This document shows, piece by piece, positions 35,247 to 45,260 of a DNA stretch of 64,000 nucleotides. The stretch comes from Trileptium ribeirensis (lineage: Eukaryota; Nematoda; Enoplea; Enoplida; Thoracostomopsidae), in the NCBI GenBank assembly GCA_030248225.1, contig JASANE010012178.1, positions 87,176 through 151,175 of the forward strand, given 5' to 3'. Within the stretch, counting starts at the first letter, position 1; every line of letters starts with the position of its first letter. The notes beneath the pieces are model-generated. The model made no database searches. It was not told where the DNA came from and saw only the letters and a list, made by a program, of their open reading frames with translations. The position numbers and the translations under genes are program-made.

Positions 35247-36966
35247 CAAACGTCTCGGATTTGTTGACTACAACTGAGATGAAATCATTTAGGAATTCCG
35301 AGAATTGATGACATCGAAAATTATATTATCAACTTTACCAGGTCTGAATTCATACTTGCTATTTTATAGGCAGCATATTCGCAAACGCTGAAGTCAAACA
35401 ATTTGACATTTTTCAAAAACCATATATTATGCTGAACCGTCGTAAAGTTTATATTTAAATAATTATATGTAGTCCAGGCGCATAAATTCTATTGTTATTA
35501 GCAATATGAGTGCTGTGACATTCTTCTTTTAAGAAGAAAACTTTTTCGTTTTCAAACGAAAGTTCTTGACACATAGTATGTGTTTCCGACAGGATAGCTT
35601 GTTAAGTTTATAGTTGGTATTTGGGTCTTTTTCTGTAGCCCTTTCTCCCCCAACCGGAAACTGGTAAGTTTTGGAAATACAGCGACAATTTTCGTGCCGT
35701 TTCACTCATTCTGAGGAACTGGTTTCGAAAATGCCTAGTTGGGACACATTTATGACAATGTTTGATATTTTTGGGTTACCAATTGGTACCTAAACCTGTT
35801 CTGTATAAATGTATAATTTTAAATATCATTCGTACGACACTGACCAGCTGAGTCGGATGTGTAAGAATCTATACCCATTTATGCGAAAGACCAAGGCTAA
35901 ACCTTACTCTGAACCTAAGTCCTTAATTTATAAGCTGATTTTCACAATATTCTATTCAAATCATAATGTCTTTCGAATGATATATATAAACTATACATTT
36001 ATCGATAATTTTTTAGTAAATTTTGGGCACAAAGTGAACCCAAAAAACCGAATAAAAATTTGCTGTGAATATATTTGAAATGCACATTTTCTGTTCCTGC
36101 TCGTCGACCTGAATCGAATGGTATCAAAATTATCATTGTATTATCAGAATTAACTAATTTTCGGCGGGAAGGGGCGCTAAAAGTCCCAGTATTCGTACAT
36201 ACTCATAGCGGTAGGTAGGGTGGTTACACCATTTTAACGTCGGACCCCCTCCTCTTGAAGCACTGATCTCTCCTGCAAGGTAGTTTTACCCCTCTATTGG
36301 CGCCGTATATTGGCAAAAATGGCAAAAGTTAGAGAAATTTGCACGAATTGGCAAAAATTAGTGAATAATTTAGCAAAAACTAGAGAAAATTAACAATAAA
36401 TGAAGAAAATTGGGGTCTAAGGCCTTCCTGTTAAGTATGAGTCAAACATTTTCGATTAATATGAATACTTCTAGTTTTTCAGCAATAGTCAGGCAACCAT
36501 TTGGCCAAGTAGAAATACTTCTTACATTGACAAAATGCATGTATTCTTATGTTTTATTAACATTTCGGTACTACTCTTCCTCGATTTTTACATTATATTT
36601 GGCCTTTCTCTCAAGCTCTACACTAGTTATTTAAACAAACTGGTTGAAAGATCCGTTAGTAAACTTATTTTTCCATATAGTTTCCCATTAGACTAAACAC
36701 TGACGTGCAGTCGGACCGCAAACCTATTAGAGGTTTAGTTTATTACCACTCATCAAACGTATAAAATTTTATTAGTGTTATAGTGCTGAACAATAAAATT
36801 GGAACTTAAATGTTAAACACGAACCTGAGTTTTACTACAACATCCAGTTAGTTTTCTAGGTTTGTTTATCTCAGATACTTTGTCTTTTTAAAGCGACGAT
36901 TGAATGTTTTTCCATTGAATGTTTTTTCGATGTCTCTACTACTTACTATTGAGCTTTTAATTTCAG

Positions 36967-37067
36967 GGATCAATACGACTTGAGATTCGCGTTGTACGCA
37001 ATAATACCAACGATTATTTCAATATCAAGTCTGCTCTTCCAACACAGGCATTTGAAAAATTGTACAA
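36967..37067 (+). CDS. secreted protein, exon 5
   Basis: The acceptor is AATTTCAG. Phase-0 entry reads GSIRLEIRVVRNNTNDYFNI then KSALPTQAFEKLY, and the exon leaves in phase 2 at the strong donor AA/GTAAGT. NNT is a possible N-glycosylation site, in line with secretion. Confidence 0.78.
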
Positions 37068-37240
37068 GTAAGTGATAGTAATTTTTTGAACATCGTTGAA
37101 GTGCTATGGTACTACAGAGATGACCTGTAGATACGTGAGGCTTTGAATAGAAGTTAAGAACACCTACAGTTGCCACTCGCTTGATTGATAACTTTTCGAT
37201 TTTCATACTTTAAACGGGTCGTGATAAGTTTGCGCTATCG

Positions 37241-37435
37241 TATCATGTCAAGTTCCCCTCAAATAATCGTATAAATTTTTGTCTCACTAAGGTTTAGGCT
37301 AAGCTTAAGCATAAGCGTTATAACTAAGCTTAAGCTTTTGAGGTCAGAAACAAACTTTATATGTTTGTCTTATGGAGCTCATATTAAGAAGTGCTTCCTA
37401 CCAATTTTGTTGTCAATGGAGGGGAACTTGATATA
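37241..37435. mobile_element. miniature inverted-repeat element, about 195 bp
   Basis: TATCATGTCAAGTTCCCCTC at the left is matched by GAGGGGAACTTGATATA at the right. The inside is rich in aagcttaagc and ctaagc words. It lies in intron 5, 70 bp from a second such element. No clear target duplication was settled. Confidence 0.6.
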
Positions 37436-37506
37436 ATCCTTTTACATATAATGCTAACTGAAATTTGAAACCAGTATCATTAGGAATAGGTATATAATAG
37501 GCGTAC

Positions 37507-37729
37507 AAATGCTTTGGCCCATGTCAACTTTACGGGCCGAAGTATAATGCATGCCATGCCGTTTTCGATATACTAAGCCTAAGCCTTAGTCTTAGCTTAA
37601 GCTAAGGTGCCTATATGAGCCATGTACTAAGCCTAAGCCGGGGGGCTGCCCCCCCGAAATCCCGCTCTAAGCTGTTTTTTCTAACCTTATAACCGTCCGG
37701 CCCCTAAAGTTGACATGGACCAAAGCTTT
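37507..37729. mobile_element. miniature inverted-repeat element, about 223 bp, first copy
   Basis: Left arm AAATGCTTTGGCCCATGTCA...CGGGCCG (37507-37539) pairs with CGGCCCCTAAAGTTGACATG...AAAGCTTT (37698-37729). Inside are short palindromes of aagcctaagcc and a C/G-run hairpin (ggggggctgcccccc). A diverged copy lies at about 40686-40900. Confidence 0.65.
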
Positions 37730-38660
37730 GATACTGACATGAATTACCTGCTGTTTAGTACATAACTTACCTAAGCAACTGTTCAAACGTTAGAGAATTA
37801 TTGACATTTTTGCCTCTAAAACAGTGTATACGGGCCGATATAAACAACTGTCAGCGAGCAGTAAGCTCTATGTAGAGCAGCCAATAAATATCTATATATA
37901 TTTAATTTTCTCGTGATTATACGATGTGACACTCTGCTTATTTGTACCATAACAATTGCTTAACCATAAACTTTTAGCGACGTTTTATCAAATATCGGGG
38001 GTTCGATGCACTACGGACAGAAAAAAGCGTGAGTTATTCTAGGCAACGCCTTAAGCATCTGAGCCGTCAAAACAATTCTCTTTGTTGGTGGGCGACACGC
38101 AAACTTAATGATAAGACAGTATTTTGGGAAATGCCATGGATATTATGCTAATTGCATTATTTCATAGAGTTACAGTGTGCCCAAATTCATCTTGATAAAA
38201 TCAGACCGCCATGTCAGTCATACAAAACACCGGACCTAAAACTAGTTTAGTATATAGCTTCTATTTCAATAATACCAAGTGTTCGTTTTGAAATACGTTG
38301 TGAGATGATGCAGTTTATTTTTCCGTTTCTTGTCGACTTTTTGGGACGGTGGAAATATTTCGTCCTCTACACAAAACTTCGTCCTGTCCCCCATCTTTTG
38401 TCCTGCCATTCCAGGTTTTCTTCTGCTTCTCCAGCTTTCGTTCTGCCACCCTCACCCAAATTTTTGTTCCAAAATCGAACGAAAAATTAAAAAATTTTTT
38501 GTTTCGACTTTGGAATTAAAGCTGGTGAGGAGGACAGGAGAAAACTGAGAAACTGTTTCACTCTCTCCGGAAAGATGGGGCAACGTTTTAGCAAAGGTTT
38601 GGGGAAGTCCATGCCTAAGATGGATGCTCCAATCGTGTGTTTGGGAATCCTAAACCCCAG

Positions 38661-38721
38661 GATCCCTGATTACGCCAGTGAGTGCGGCGATAGTGTCACA
38701 CTCTTCTTCAAAATTTCATCG
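38661..38721 (+). CDS. secreted protein, exon 6
   Basis: After AAACCCCAG one base completes the lysine of exon 5, then IPDYASECGDSVTLFFKISS and donor GTGAGC in phase 0. An even better donor (CCA/GTGAGT) lies inside, after base 38686, in phase 1. Its use would join in frame to an acceptor at 38838 and the open stretch 38839-39058. Confidence 0.65.
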
Positions 38722-38805
38722 GTGAGCTTTTGTTAATACTTCATGGAGGTCCGTACTATTCTAAGATTGTTAAACTGAGCTGCACCTGTATCAATATTAT
38801 TTTAG

Positions 38806-38838
38806 AAACAAAGTCTTGCCGAGACTATTAAACACTAG
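38806..38838 (+). CDS. secreted protein, proposed last exon
   Basis: After TATTATTTTAG the frame reads KQSLAETIKH and a TAG stop. The acceptor is good and the phase agrees with exon 6, but the exon is only 33 bases, so the call is tentative. Confidence 0.45.
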   Translation, partial: KQSLAETIKH

Positions 38839-39058
38839 CCTGTTATCGTGCAACTTCATTATTTTTGATATCTGCGGTCAAAAACCCGAATTTACACGAC
38901 GTCCTGGGAAAAGCGGTGGCCCAAGGCATTGGTATTGTCCAATCAGAGATCCAGACATCGATTATTCATAGGATTATAGAAGACAGCGTTAAATTAAATA
39001 GAAGAAACGAAGAAGCAGAGTATAGGATCTGTGATACATGGCGTCGCTATTTTGGATA
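38839..39058 (+). CDS. possible alternative last exon of the secreted-protein gene
   Basis: An open stretch reading ...VKNPNLHDVLGKAVAQGIGI, VQSEIQTSIIHRIIEDSVKL and NRRNEEAEYRICDTWRRYFG, then a stop at 39056-39058. It looks protein-like, amphipathic and helix-prone. It joins in frame only if exon 6 is cut at the inner donor after 38686 (phase 1) and the weak acceptor CACTAG at 38838 is used. It could instead be an exon of another gene or chance. Confidence 0.35.
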
Positions 39059-39527
39059 ATTTTCTTATCTTTCACAGTCTTGCCAATGTATTATTTAGAA
39101 ATGACATAAAATTTTGAAATATATAGTTGCAATTGAATTATTGATTACTCTAAAAGTCGGTAACGTAAATTGCGGCGTATATGGTTTAGCAGAGATGTTA
39201 CAACTTTCACAAACGTCACAATTTACGAATGTTTCAACCCGCTTATGCGCATCATAACTTAAAATGACCCCGCTGATCATCCTATTTTCTTTTTGTAAAA
39301 CTTTTCGTCACCGAACATTTTCTGATCCGTCACAAAATACTAGTTTTTTTCGGTAATAGCAAATTTGTTCGCGAGCAGGATTTTTTTGGATTTGACTGAC
39401 TAACTCATAAATAATAGGATCGCTTCATTTATGACATAACAGTTACTTTGAATTTGTTCGCGAACGGAGACAATACCTATGAATTGTAACAGAACTGTCT
39501 TAACCCGAGTGCAAATCTCTAATGCGT

Positions 39528-40217
39528 CATTTACCTTAAGATGTGTGCAGCAGGACCGGATTCTGTCACAGTCTGCCGCTGCTGTAAAGCCATGCTTGGC
39601 TAGCCGCGGCAGTCAGTGTAATATTTTTTGGGCTGAGCCAGACCCTACAAATATATTTAGCTAATTGTAAAGTATGGCTGATAAATTGTCAAAAGGGCCC
39701 GAATGGGCTCTAACAGCTACAAATATATGACGACAATGGAAAATCGCTAAAAATAGAAATCGAAGACAGCTATGATCATATATACGTAAAAAATCCTTCC
39801 AGTTACAATAGCACAATTTTTATGCATGAAAAACATGTTTTACATAGCTACTAGGCTGGCTCGTAAAATGCGCTTAAACAAAATTTTTGAAAATAGCGAT
39901 ATTTACTTATTTATTTTGCCTGAATTTATGCGCTTTGCTTTTAATTACTACTAATCTTGCCTTATTTGGACCTAGAATCAAATATTTTCGATGTAACACA
40001 ACTTGCTAAACTGAATGTAATAAATATTTTTCAGTAGCCCGTCCCGGCTATCAAACCCTGAAACATAGCCACGCCCGGCCCGTACAAACATCCTAGCATA
40101 GCTTAGCTATTTATTTTATTTATGAAGGGCTGGATGTGGTTGTGTGTTTTTGTCACTAGCCGGAATTGGCTCTGTGACAGAATCCGGCCCTAGGTGCACA
40201 CGCCTTAAGGTAAATGA
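39528..40217. mobile_element. inverted-repeat (fold-back) element, about 0.7 kb
   Basis: CATTTACCTTAAG-TGTGTGCA...CCGGATTCTGTCACAG at 39528-39571 recurs inverted at 40172-40217, with a few changes. Similarity may reach further outward. The 600-bp interior has no transposase frame, so this is at most a non-autonomous element. Confidence 0.55.
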
Positions 40218-40685
40218 TGCATAACTCTGCGCTAGCAATGAACAGAATCGAATATATATACTATTTGTTCCGTAACAATGGATGTCTATTCCACATCGGG
40301 AATTGCAAAATAGTATGGTTAGCCGGGTCACCTTAAGTTTAGTCGCGCACTAGTTTATATAGTATAACGCAACAGTAAAAAATGCTAGAAAATATAACAT
40401 TCTAAATCCAAAAATATTTAAAGAACATTTAAAAAGTAAAAATTATGATTGTACCGCTAGGTTTGACGTGTCGAAAAGGTTTGTTTTATAAACGCCTAAA
40501 ATCACAATTATTATATGTTTAATAGAGCAAATTTTGCCCAGGCACGATCATGCAACACTATCAACTATACGATGTGCCGCATACTACAAATATGTTTACA
40601 TGATATGCAGTTTTAAGATAGTTATTGTGCTGCTTTTTAAAGTAATTGTAAATAATGGGTGTCGCAGACACCATAGCATATAGTA

Positions 40686-40900
40686 CATAGGGGCGATGTA
40701 GCTTAAGGGCGGAAGCGAAATGCATGCTATATATACTCAGCCTCCATATACGGAACTTGAGCCTTAATATAAGCTAAGATCTTTATACGAACCTTATACT
40801 AACCCTCAGTCGGAAGCTGCCACACCTGAATGCCCCACACTAAGGCTGTTTTTTCTAACCTAATAATGCCCGGCCCGTAAATGTGACATGGGCGGTACAT
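40686..40900. mobile_element. diverged second copy of the 37507-37729 element
   Basis: Shares GGCTGTTTTTTCTAACCT and CCCGGCCCGTAAATGTGACA with the right half of the first copy, and the cct/aagcct-rich interior. The left arm is badly worn. Confidence 0.5.
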
Positions 40901-41213
40901 GGTGTTCACAACAATATCGTTTGTGTTGCATAGTATATATCCTTCCGACTACCATACGTGATAGTACGGGTATGATTGTACAGTGGCAAAACCTCTACAT
41001 GGTGGGTCATTTATGTACAGATACACAGAGCACACAGTACACCTAGTGAGACTTAGATTAAATGACAAATATGTAAGTAAAATACTTTTTCTAAGAACAT
41101 AATGACACTACGTGACACGTTTTAACTACGGTACTCGTAACAATCGTATGGGGTATTTAACGGCGTGACAATTGATTAAGATGAAGTTTACAAAATGTAG
41201 GATAGATAAAGTT

Positions 41214-41685
41214 TTAAAGAGGAAGTTGCTTTCTAAGATCTTTCCGACTTAGACGACAGTAAAATGTCATAAAGTGAACGTTTCGAAGTGACCGCCAACC
41301 TGTATTATTATATGATGCAATATTGTTAATTAGCATATTAAGCTGCTTCCTAAGATCTTTCCTACTTAGACGACAGTAAAATTTCATAAAGTCAACGTTT
41401 CGAAGTGACCGCCAACCTGTATTATTATATGATGCAATGTTGTTAATTAGCATATTAAGCTGCTTCCTAAGATCTTTCCTACTTAGACGACAGTAAAATT
41501 TCATAAAGTCAACGTTTCGAAGTGACCGCCAACCTGTATTATTATATGATGCAATGTTGTTAATTAGCATATTAAGCTGCTTCCTAAGATCTTTCCTACT
41601 TAGACGACAGTAAAATTTCATAAAGTGAACGTTTCGAAGTGACCGCCAACCTGTATTACTATATGATGCAATATTATTAATTGTA
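41214..41685 (-). repeat. 117-bp tandem repeat, four copies, open on the minus strand
   Basis: Units start at the phrase AGCTGCTTCCTAAGATCTTT (for example 41341 and 41458), exactly 117 bp apart. Because 117 is three times 39, one minus-strand frame stays open (41214-41732) and repeats a 39-residue unit containing NNIASYNNTGWRSLRNVDF and MKFYCRLSRKDLRKQLNML. Units differ by few bases. The peptide has no family I recognise and no start context, so translation is not shown. Confidence 0.85.
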
Positions 41686-41756
41686 ACATAGCTTATATAG
41701 TTAAAGCCGTGCATACAAATCTCTGAATGCACGGTTAGCTATATAACAAGTTATTT

Positions 41757-41886
41757 GTAGCATAGATAACAGTGCGTTCAGAGATTTGTACGCACGGTAA
41801 CTCGTTCAAACTCGTGCTGTCGCACTCGTTTGAACTCGTCATAAACTGTGCGTACAAATCTTTGAACGCACTGCTGCCTATGCTAC
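41757..41886. repeat. 130-bp near-perfect palindrome
   Basis: GTAGCATAGATAACAGTGCG...GATTTGTACGCAC...GTTCAAACTCG pairs with CGTTTGAACTC...GTGCGTACAAATC...CGCACTG...CTATGCTAC around a loop near tgctgtcgcac. A related short word (gtgcatacaaatctctgaatgcac) lies just left at 41709. It resembles a fold-back miniature transposon. Confidence 0.8.
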
Positions 41887-41988
41887 AACTATTACTTAGC
41901 ATATTAGTTACTATATAATAAGCAGAAGTTATAAACGCAAATTTGCAAACCAAGCTGTTGAAAGTGTTAAAAAATATTTGCTAAATTG

Positions 41989-42527
41989 TTATTGCGGCGT
42001 ACACATTATAATAAACCCAGCGTTTGGAAGCTATGTATCCCGCACAGTATCAGGCACGCTTTCGGCAAAAGTGTGTCTTAGACACCCCTTATTTGTTATA
42101 AATATTTCAAGAGTAGCTAGACAAGGGTATCACCACTTTTTGACGGCGTCAAAGACACCGTGTCTTCTTCACAGTATTATCGACGGTGTGCAGCGTTCAA
42201 CATGCATATAGTCTACATAAATAACATCGACATTTTTTTTAAATCTACACAGCACAACTGACTAATGCGACATTAACTACCCACGGTCTTCATTACTGTT
42301 AATTCGCCCGAAATTAGTAGCTAAGTGTGTGCACGGCACCGTAAACAAAAAATACAGTACCTAGGGTTCTGTCGTACACCTTCGCAAATGGGGTCAATAT
42401 GTTGCTGATCCATTTGTGCCCGGTAGATATTAAAGGGTTAACACATACTGCGGGATGCCTAGCTGCCGTCTTGGTTGTTGGCTCTTTTACAATATATAAT
42501 CATCATAAACTCGGTGACACGCATATA
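41989..42527. mobile_element. diverged copy of the 44091 miniature element
   Basis: It matches 44091-44594 over most of its length in order: GCGGCGTACACATTATAAT, the tttggaagc segment, gtgtcttagacacc, caagagtagctag, cacttttygacggygtcaa, actgttaattcgc and the caccgtaaac segment. The right inverted repeat is worn (catcataaactcggtgacacgc). Confidence 0.6.
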
Positions 42528-43226
42528 GTCAGCAAAGACTGGTCGAATCAGTATCACGCAGGGTTCAAAATGTTCGTCTTGAATCGAACTAGAGCGTTTT
42601 TGAGAATCTAGACTCTTCGCTTCATATCCGTCGTCCATTTTGCCGAAAAACGTCTGGTTTTCAAATATTCTAGGATGTAAACCATGTAAGTTTAGTATAT
42701 AATGTTCATTATAGCATATGTAGCATGTGTTAATTTAGGTTCCGAATCGGGGTATGACATTGCTTCTTTCTGCTCCTTCACAAAGCAGTGGTAGAACAGA
42801 CCAAAATTTAAAATTTGGTTGAACCTCATCCAATGCTTTGTTTCATTTGCTTAGACCTACATTTATAGGTTCACATCTTGATTGACATCTTTTCCAGTCA
42901 TTGCATTTTTAAGCAAGTTACTTTATAAAATGTATATTTACGATTCTCAAATTGGGTTCGACGATAGTAGGGTTCCAGCCACTCCATACGGTATAGTAAA
43001 ATGCGTTTTGTCTGAATTAAACACTCTAATTTGTTTGGAAAGGCAGTGTCTGTGTGTGTTAAACAATAAAAACCAAAAGTGCCAATGATATTATAAGATA
43101 TTGAACCTATGCTGACATATACTGTTGGTGCCACTTTTACGACAATATGAATAATGACGCGAGGCACGAACGGACGCCGGTTCTAAAGTTATAAATTGAC
43201 CGGGTCACGCGTGGTCGTCCTACAAA

Positions 43227-43604
43227 GTGTTCAGTTCAGTCTTTCATCTACAAGTTCCCGCTAGAATAGGCATCGACCCGGGGAAAGGAACGAGTAGTGT
43301 CCCCGTTTTCCACTATCAGTTGTATGGGGCGACAAACGTAATAGTTAAAGCAACGGATCGGGGATATCGCACTGCCGTTTTCAGCCATTGGTTCGCTGCG
43401 CTCAAAGATGCGTTGGCTCGTGTGGTATTAGTCCACGCACAAGTGCTATACATGTATAGGCCATGTTGCTTCGACACAACTGAAATCCAAAGCCCAACAG
43501 CAAACAGTTTATCTATCTTTTATGTATATCGACCCAATTTTTGTTCAAAGTCGTATAATACAATGGTCTGTGTGGTAGACGAAAGCCTGAGAGAAGACTA
43601 TTAA
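43227..43604 (+). other. 125-codon open frame, unassigned
   Basis: Reads MFSSVFHLQVPARIGIDPGK then ...FHYQLYGATNVIVKATDRGY and so on. No domain recognised. It lies between two transposon relics and may be part of one; I do not claim a gene. Confidence 0.2.
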
Positions 43605-43739
43605 AGCATTTACTAAACTATAGCGTATACTATAAGTGACGCCCCAATTTCATCTGAGCCTGACATAATATACTTACAACACTCATACTTTCAAGAATTA
43701 TAGCAGAACGTATAAATACCTATGTAATAATAACATGTC

Positions 43740-45260
43740 TGCTATTCGACTAATTTGGCTGTGCGAATAACTGCAACAAGACTGTATTCCGTTAACCAAA
43801 AGAGCCGTCATGTTGTCCGACAATGGTCCAGGCATTGGTTTTCACAGCCCCATATAAACCTATTGCATCAATTAATAAAAGGATTGATCTAGCAGGTTTT
43901 GTAAATGACTTTTGTCGAACAGGGAGCCCACCGACAGCATCTGGTAATTCTGCGACGGCTGATATTTTCTATCTGTACGACAATAGCCCGACAAAGCCAA
44001 TTCGCTGCTGTGCTGTTGAAACCGGCATCAGCATATCGACTGTTTTCTGAATTGTTAAAAGTTTAACTCTAAAACCCTTTTAGACCGACGTTAATGCGGC
44101 GTTCACGTTATAATGTATCCAACGTTTGGAACCCATGTACACCAAACAGTGCCAAGCACACTGTCAACAACAAGGTGTCTTAGACATCTTCTTGTTATTT
44201 TCAAATTTTTTCAAGAGTAACTAGCTAGGGATATTGCCACTTTTCGACGGTGTCAAGCAAGCCATGCCTTGTTTGTATTTTTTTTGATGCTATCTCATCA
44301 ACATGCGTAATGCTTAGACAAAATATCGAGATTTTAAAGAAAATTTCACAGCATAACTGACTATTACACCGCATTAGCTAAAGAATGCATCCGTTACTGT
44401 TAGTTCGCGCCAAATTGGTAGTTAATACTGTGTACAACACCGTAAAGAAAAAGGTAGTAGCAAAGGGTGTTTCGCACACCCTCGGAAAAAGATTTACAGT
44501 ATCAGTGTGACCCTGACTGTCTATACGGTGGGGTCGCGGCTGCAGGGGCAAATGTTCCAAACTGCGGGGACATTATAACGTGAACGTCGCATAATTCTTA
44601 CTCTGAATAACGATAATATATTATTTCAGACTTGAATTTTGTGAAAATGGCGACAACGTCTCGACGATGATACGGACTTAGCAGATGAAGTCATTTGAAC
44701 TTAACATCCACGTTAACCAAAAAAATTTTTATTTATTTGCATTAAGAAAATCCTTATAACACTATGGAACATCATATGAATGCCTCTGGTCTCAAGTATT
44801 GGTCAGCATATGGTCTGGTGGATTTTTCGTGTCGTTATTTTTCGATGGTACTGTGAATTCAGACAAATATGTAGTAATGCTACTAAATAAATTCTATGCT
44901 AATAGTTAGCAGTTACCAAATATTGACAGGCTCCATTTTATGCGGGATGGCGTGCCTCCTCATTTTACGATAATGTGCGCCGTTGGTTGGACGAAACCTT
45001 CCCTGACCGTTGGCTGGGCGCCGATGCGCTGTCGAATGGCCTTCTTGTTATCTTGTTGTAAAATCCTCCTAAATTTTTTTGTGGTTAGTATTGAATGACA
45101 AGGTATACAAATGCAAACCACAAACCCTGTTATGCTTGTAAGAGGCTATATAGGAGGAGTTCTCTCTTCTAGAGCCGGACATGGTTCGAAAACTCTGCCG
45201 AAGTGTGCGTTTTCGACTGGATGAATGAATTGATCTTGAAGTTGCCAATGCTTTAGGGTA
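43740..45260 (+). pseudogene. IS630/Tc1-mariner-type transposase, decayed and split by an insertion
   Basis: Pieces in family order: an N-terminal helix-turn-helix half (SRHVVRQWSRHWFSQPHINL; FVNDFCRTGS), a second (DNSPTKPIRCCAVETGISIS), then LTLKPFRPT up to 44090. After a 504-bp insertion: RLEFCENGDNVSTMIRT, SDESHFELNIHVNQKNF with the first catalytic aspartate, FFDGTVNSDKYVVMLLNKFY, LHFMRDGVPPHFT with the second aspartate, DRWLGADAL, and the end NDKVYKCKPQTL...EEFSLLEPDMVRKLCRSVR. Frames shift many times and contain stops, so it is long dead. The third acidic residue region (usual wording SPDLTPLDFF) is scrambled near 45025-45060. Confidence 0.75.
44091..44594. mobile_element. 504-bp inverted-repeat element (MITE-like) inserted in the transposase
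   Basis: Left end TTAATGCGGCGTTCACGTTA and right end ...TAACGTGAACGTCGCATAA are inverted repeats of about 23 bases (one internal mismatch), flanked by TAA on both sides. There is no coding frame inside. A 3-bp TWA duplication is typical of PIF/Harbinger-type elements, so a non-autonomous member is likely. Removing it and one TAA brings the two transposase halves back into register. Confidence 0.82.

Larger units (their letters stand above)
32738..36966. other. intron 4 of the secreted-protein gene, no gene inside
   Basis: 4.2 kb of AT-rich intron. It holds two perfect short hairpins at 35087-35110 and 35219-35246 with a (GCACT)4 tract between them, and short attggcaaaaat repeats at 36300-36410. 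Open frames of 60 to 96 codons show no recognisable domain. Confidence 0.5.
24725..38838 (+). other. gene model: secreted protein, seven exons, family not recognised
   Basis: Seven exons (24725-24938, 26742-26857, 28642-28814, 32611-32737, 36967-37067, 38661-38721, 38806-38838) are called from GT/AG sites and agreeing phases. The phases at the joins are 1, 0, 2, 0, 2 and 0. The chain opens with a signal peptide and then has cysteine-containing, mostly hydrophilic sequence without a membrane segment, so secretion is likely. I do not recognise the family. One join is unsolved: exon 3 to exon 4 keeps frame but makes a TGA at the seam, so a small exon is missed or the gene is damaged. Introns run from under 0.1 kb to about 4.2 kb. 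A second 3' end is possible (see 38839-39058). Confidence 0.65.
39059..41213. other. gene-free stretch with transposon relics
   Basis: No supportable gene. It contains an inverted-repeat pair (39528-39571 and 40172-40217) and a diverged copy of the element at 37507 (40686-40900). Confidence 0.5.
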
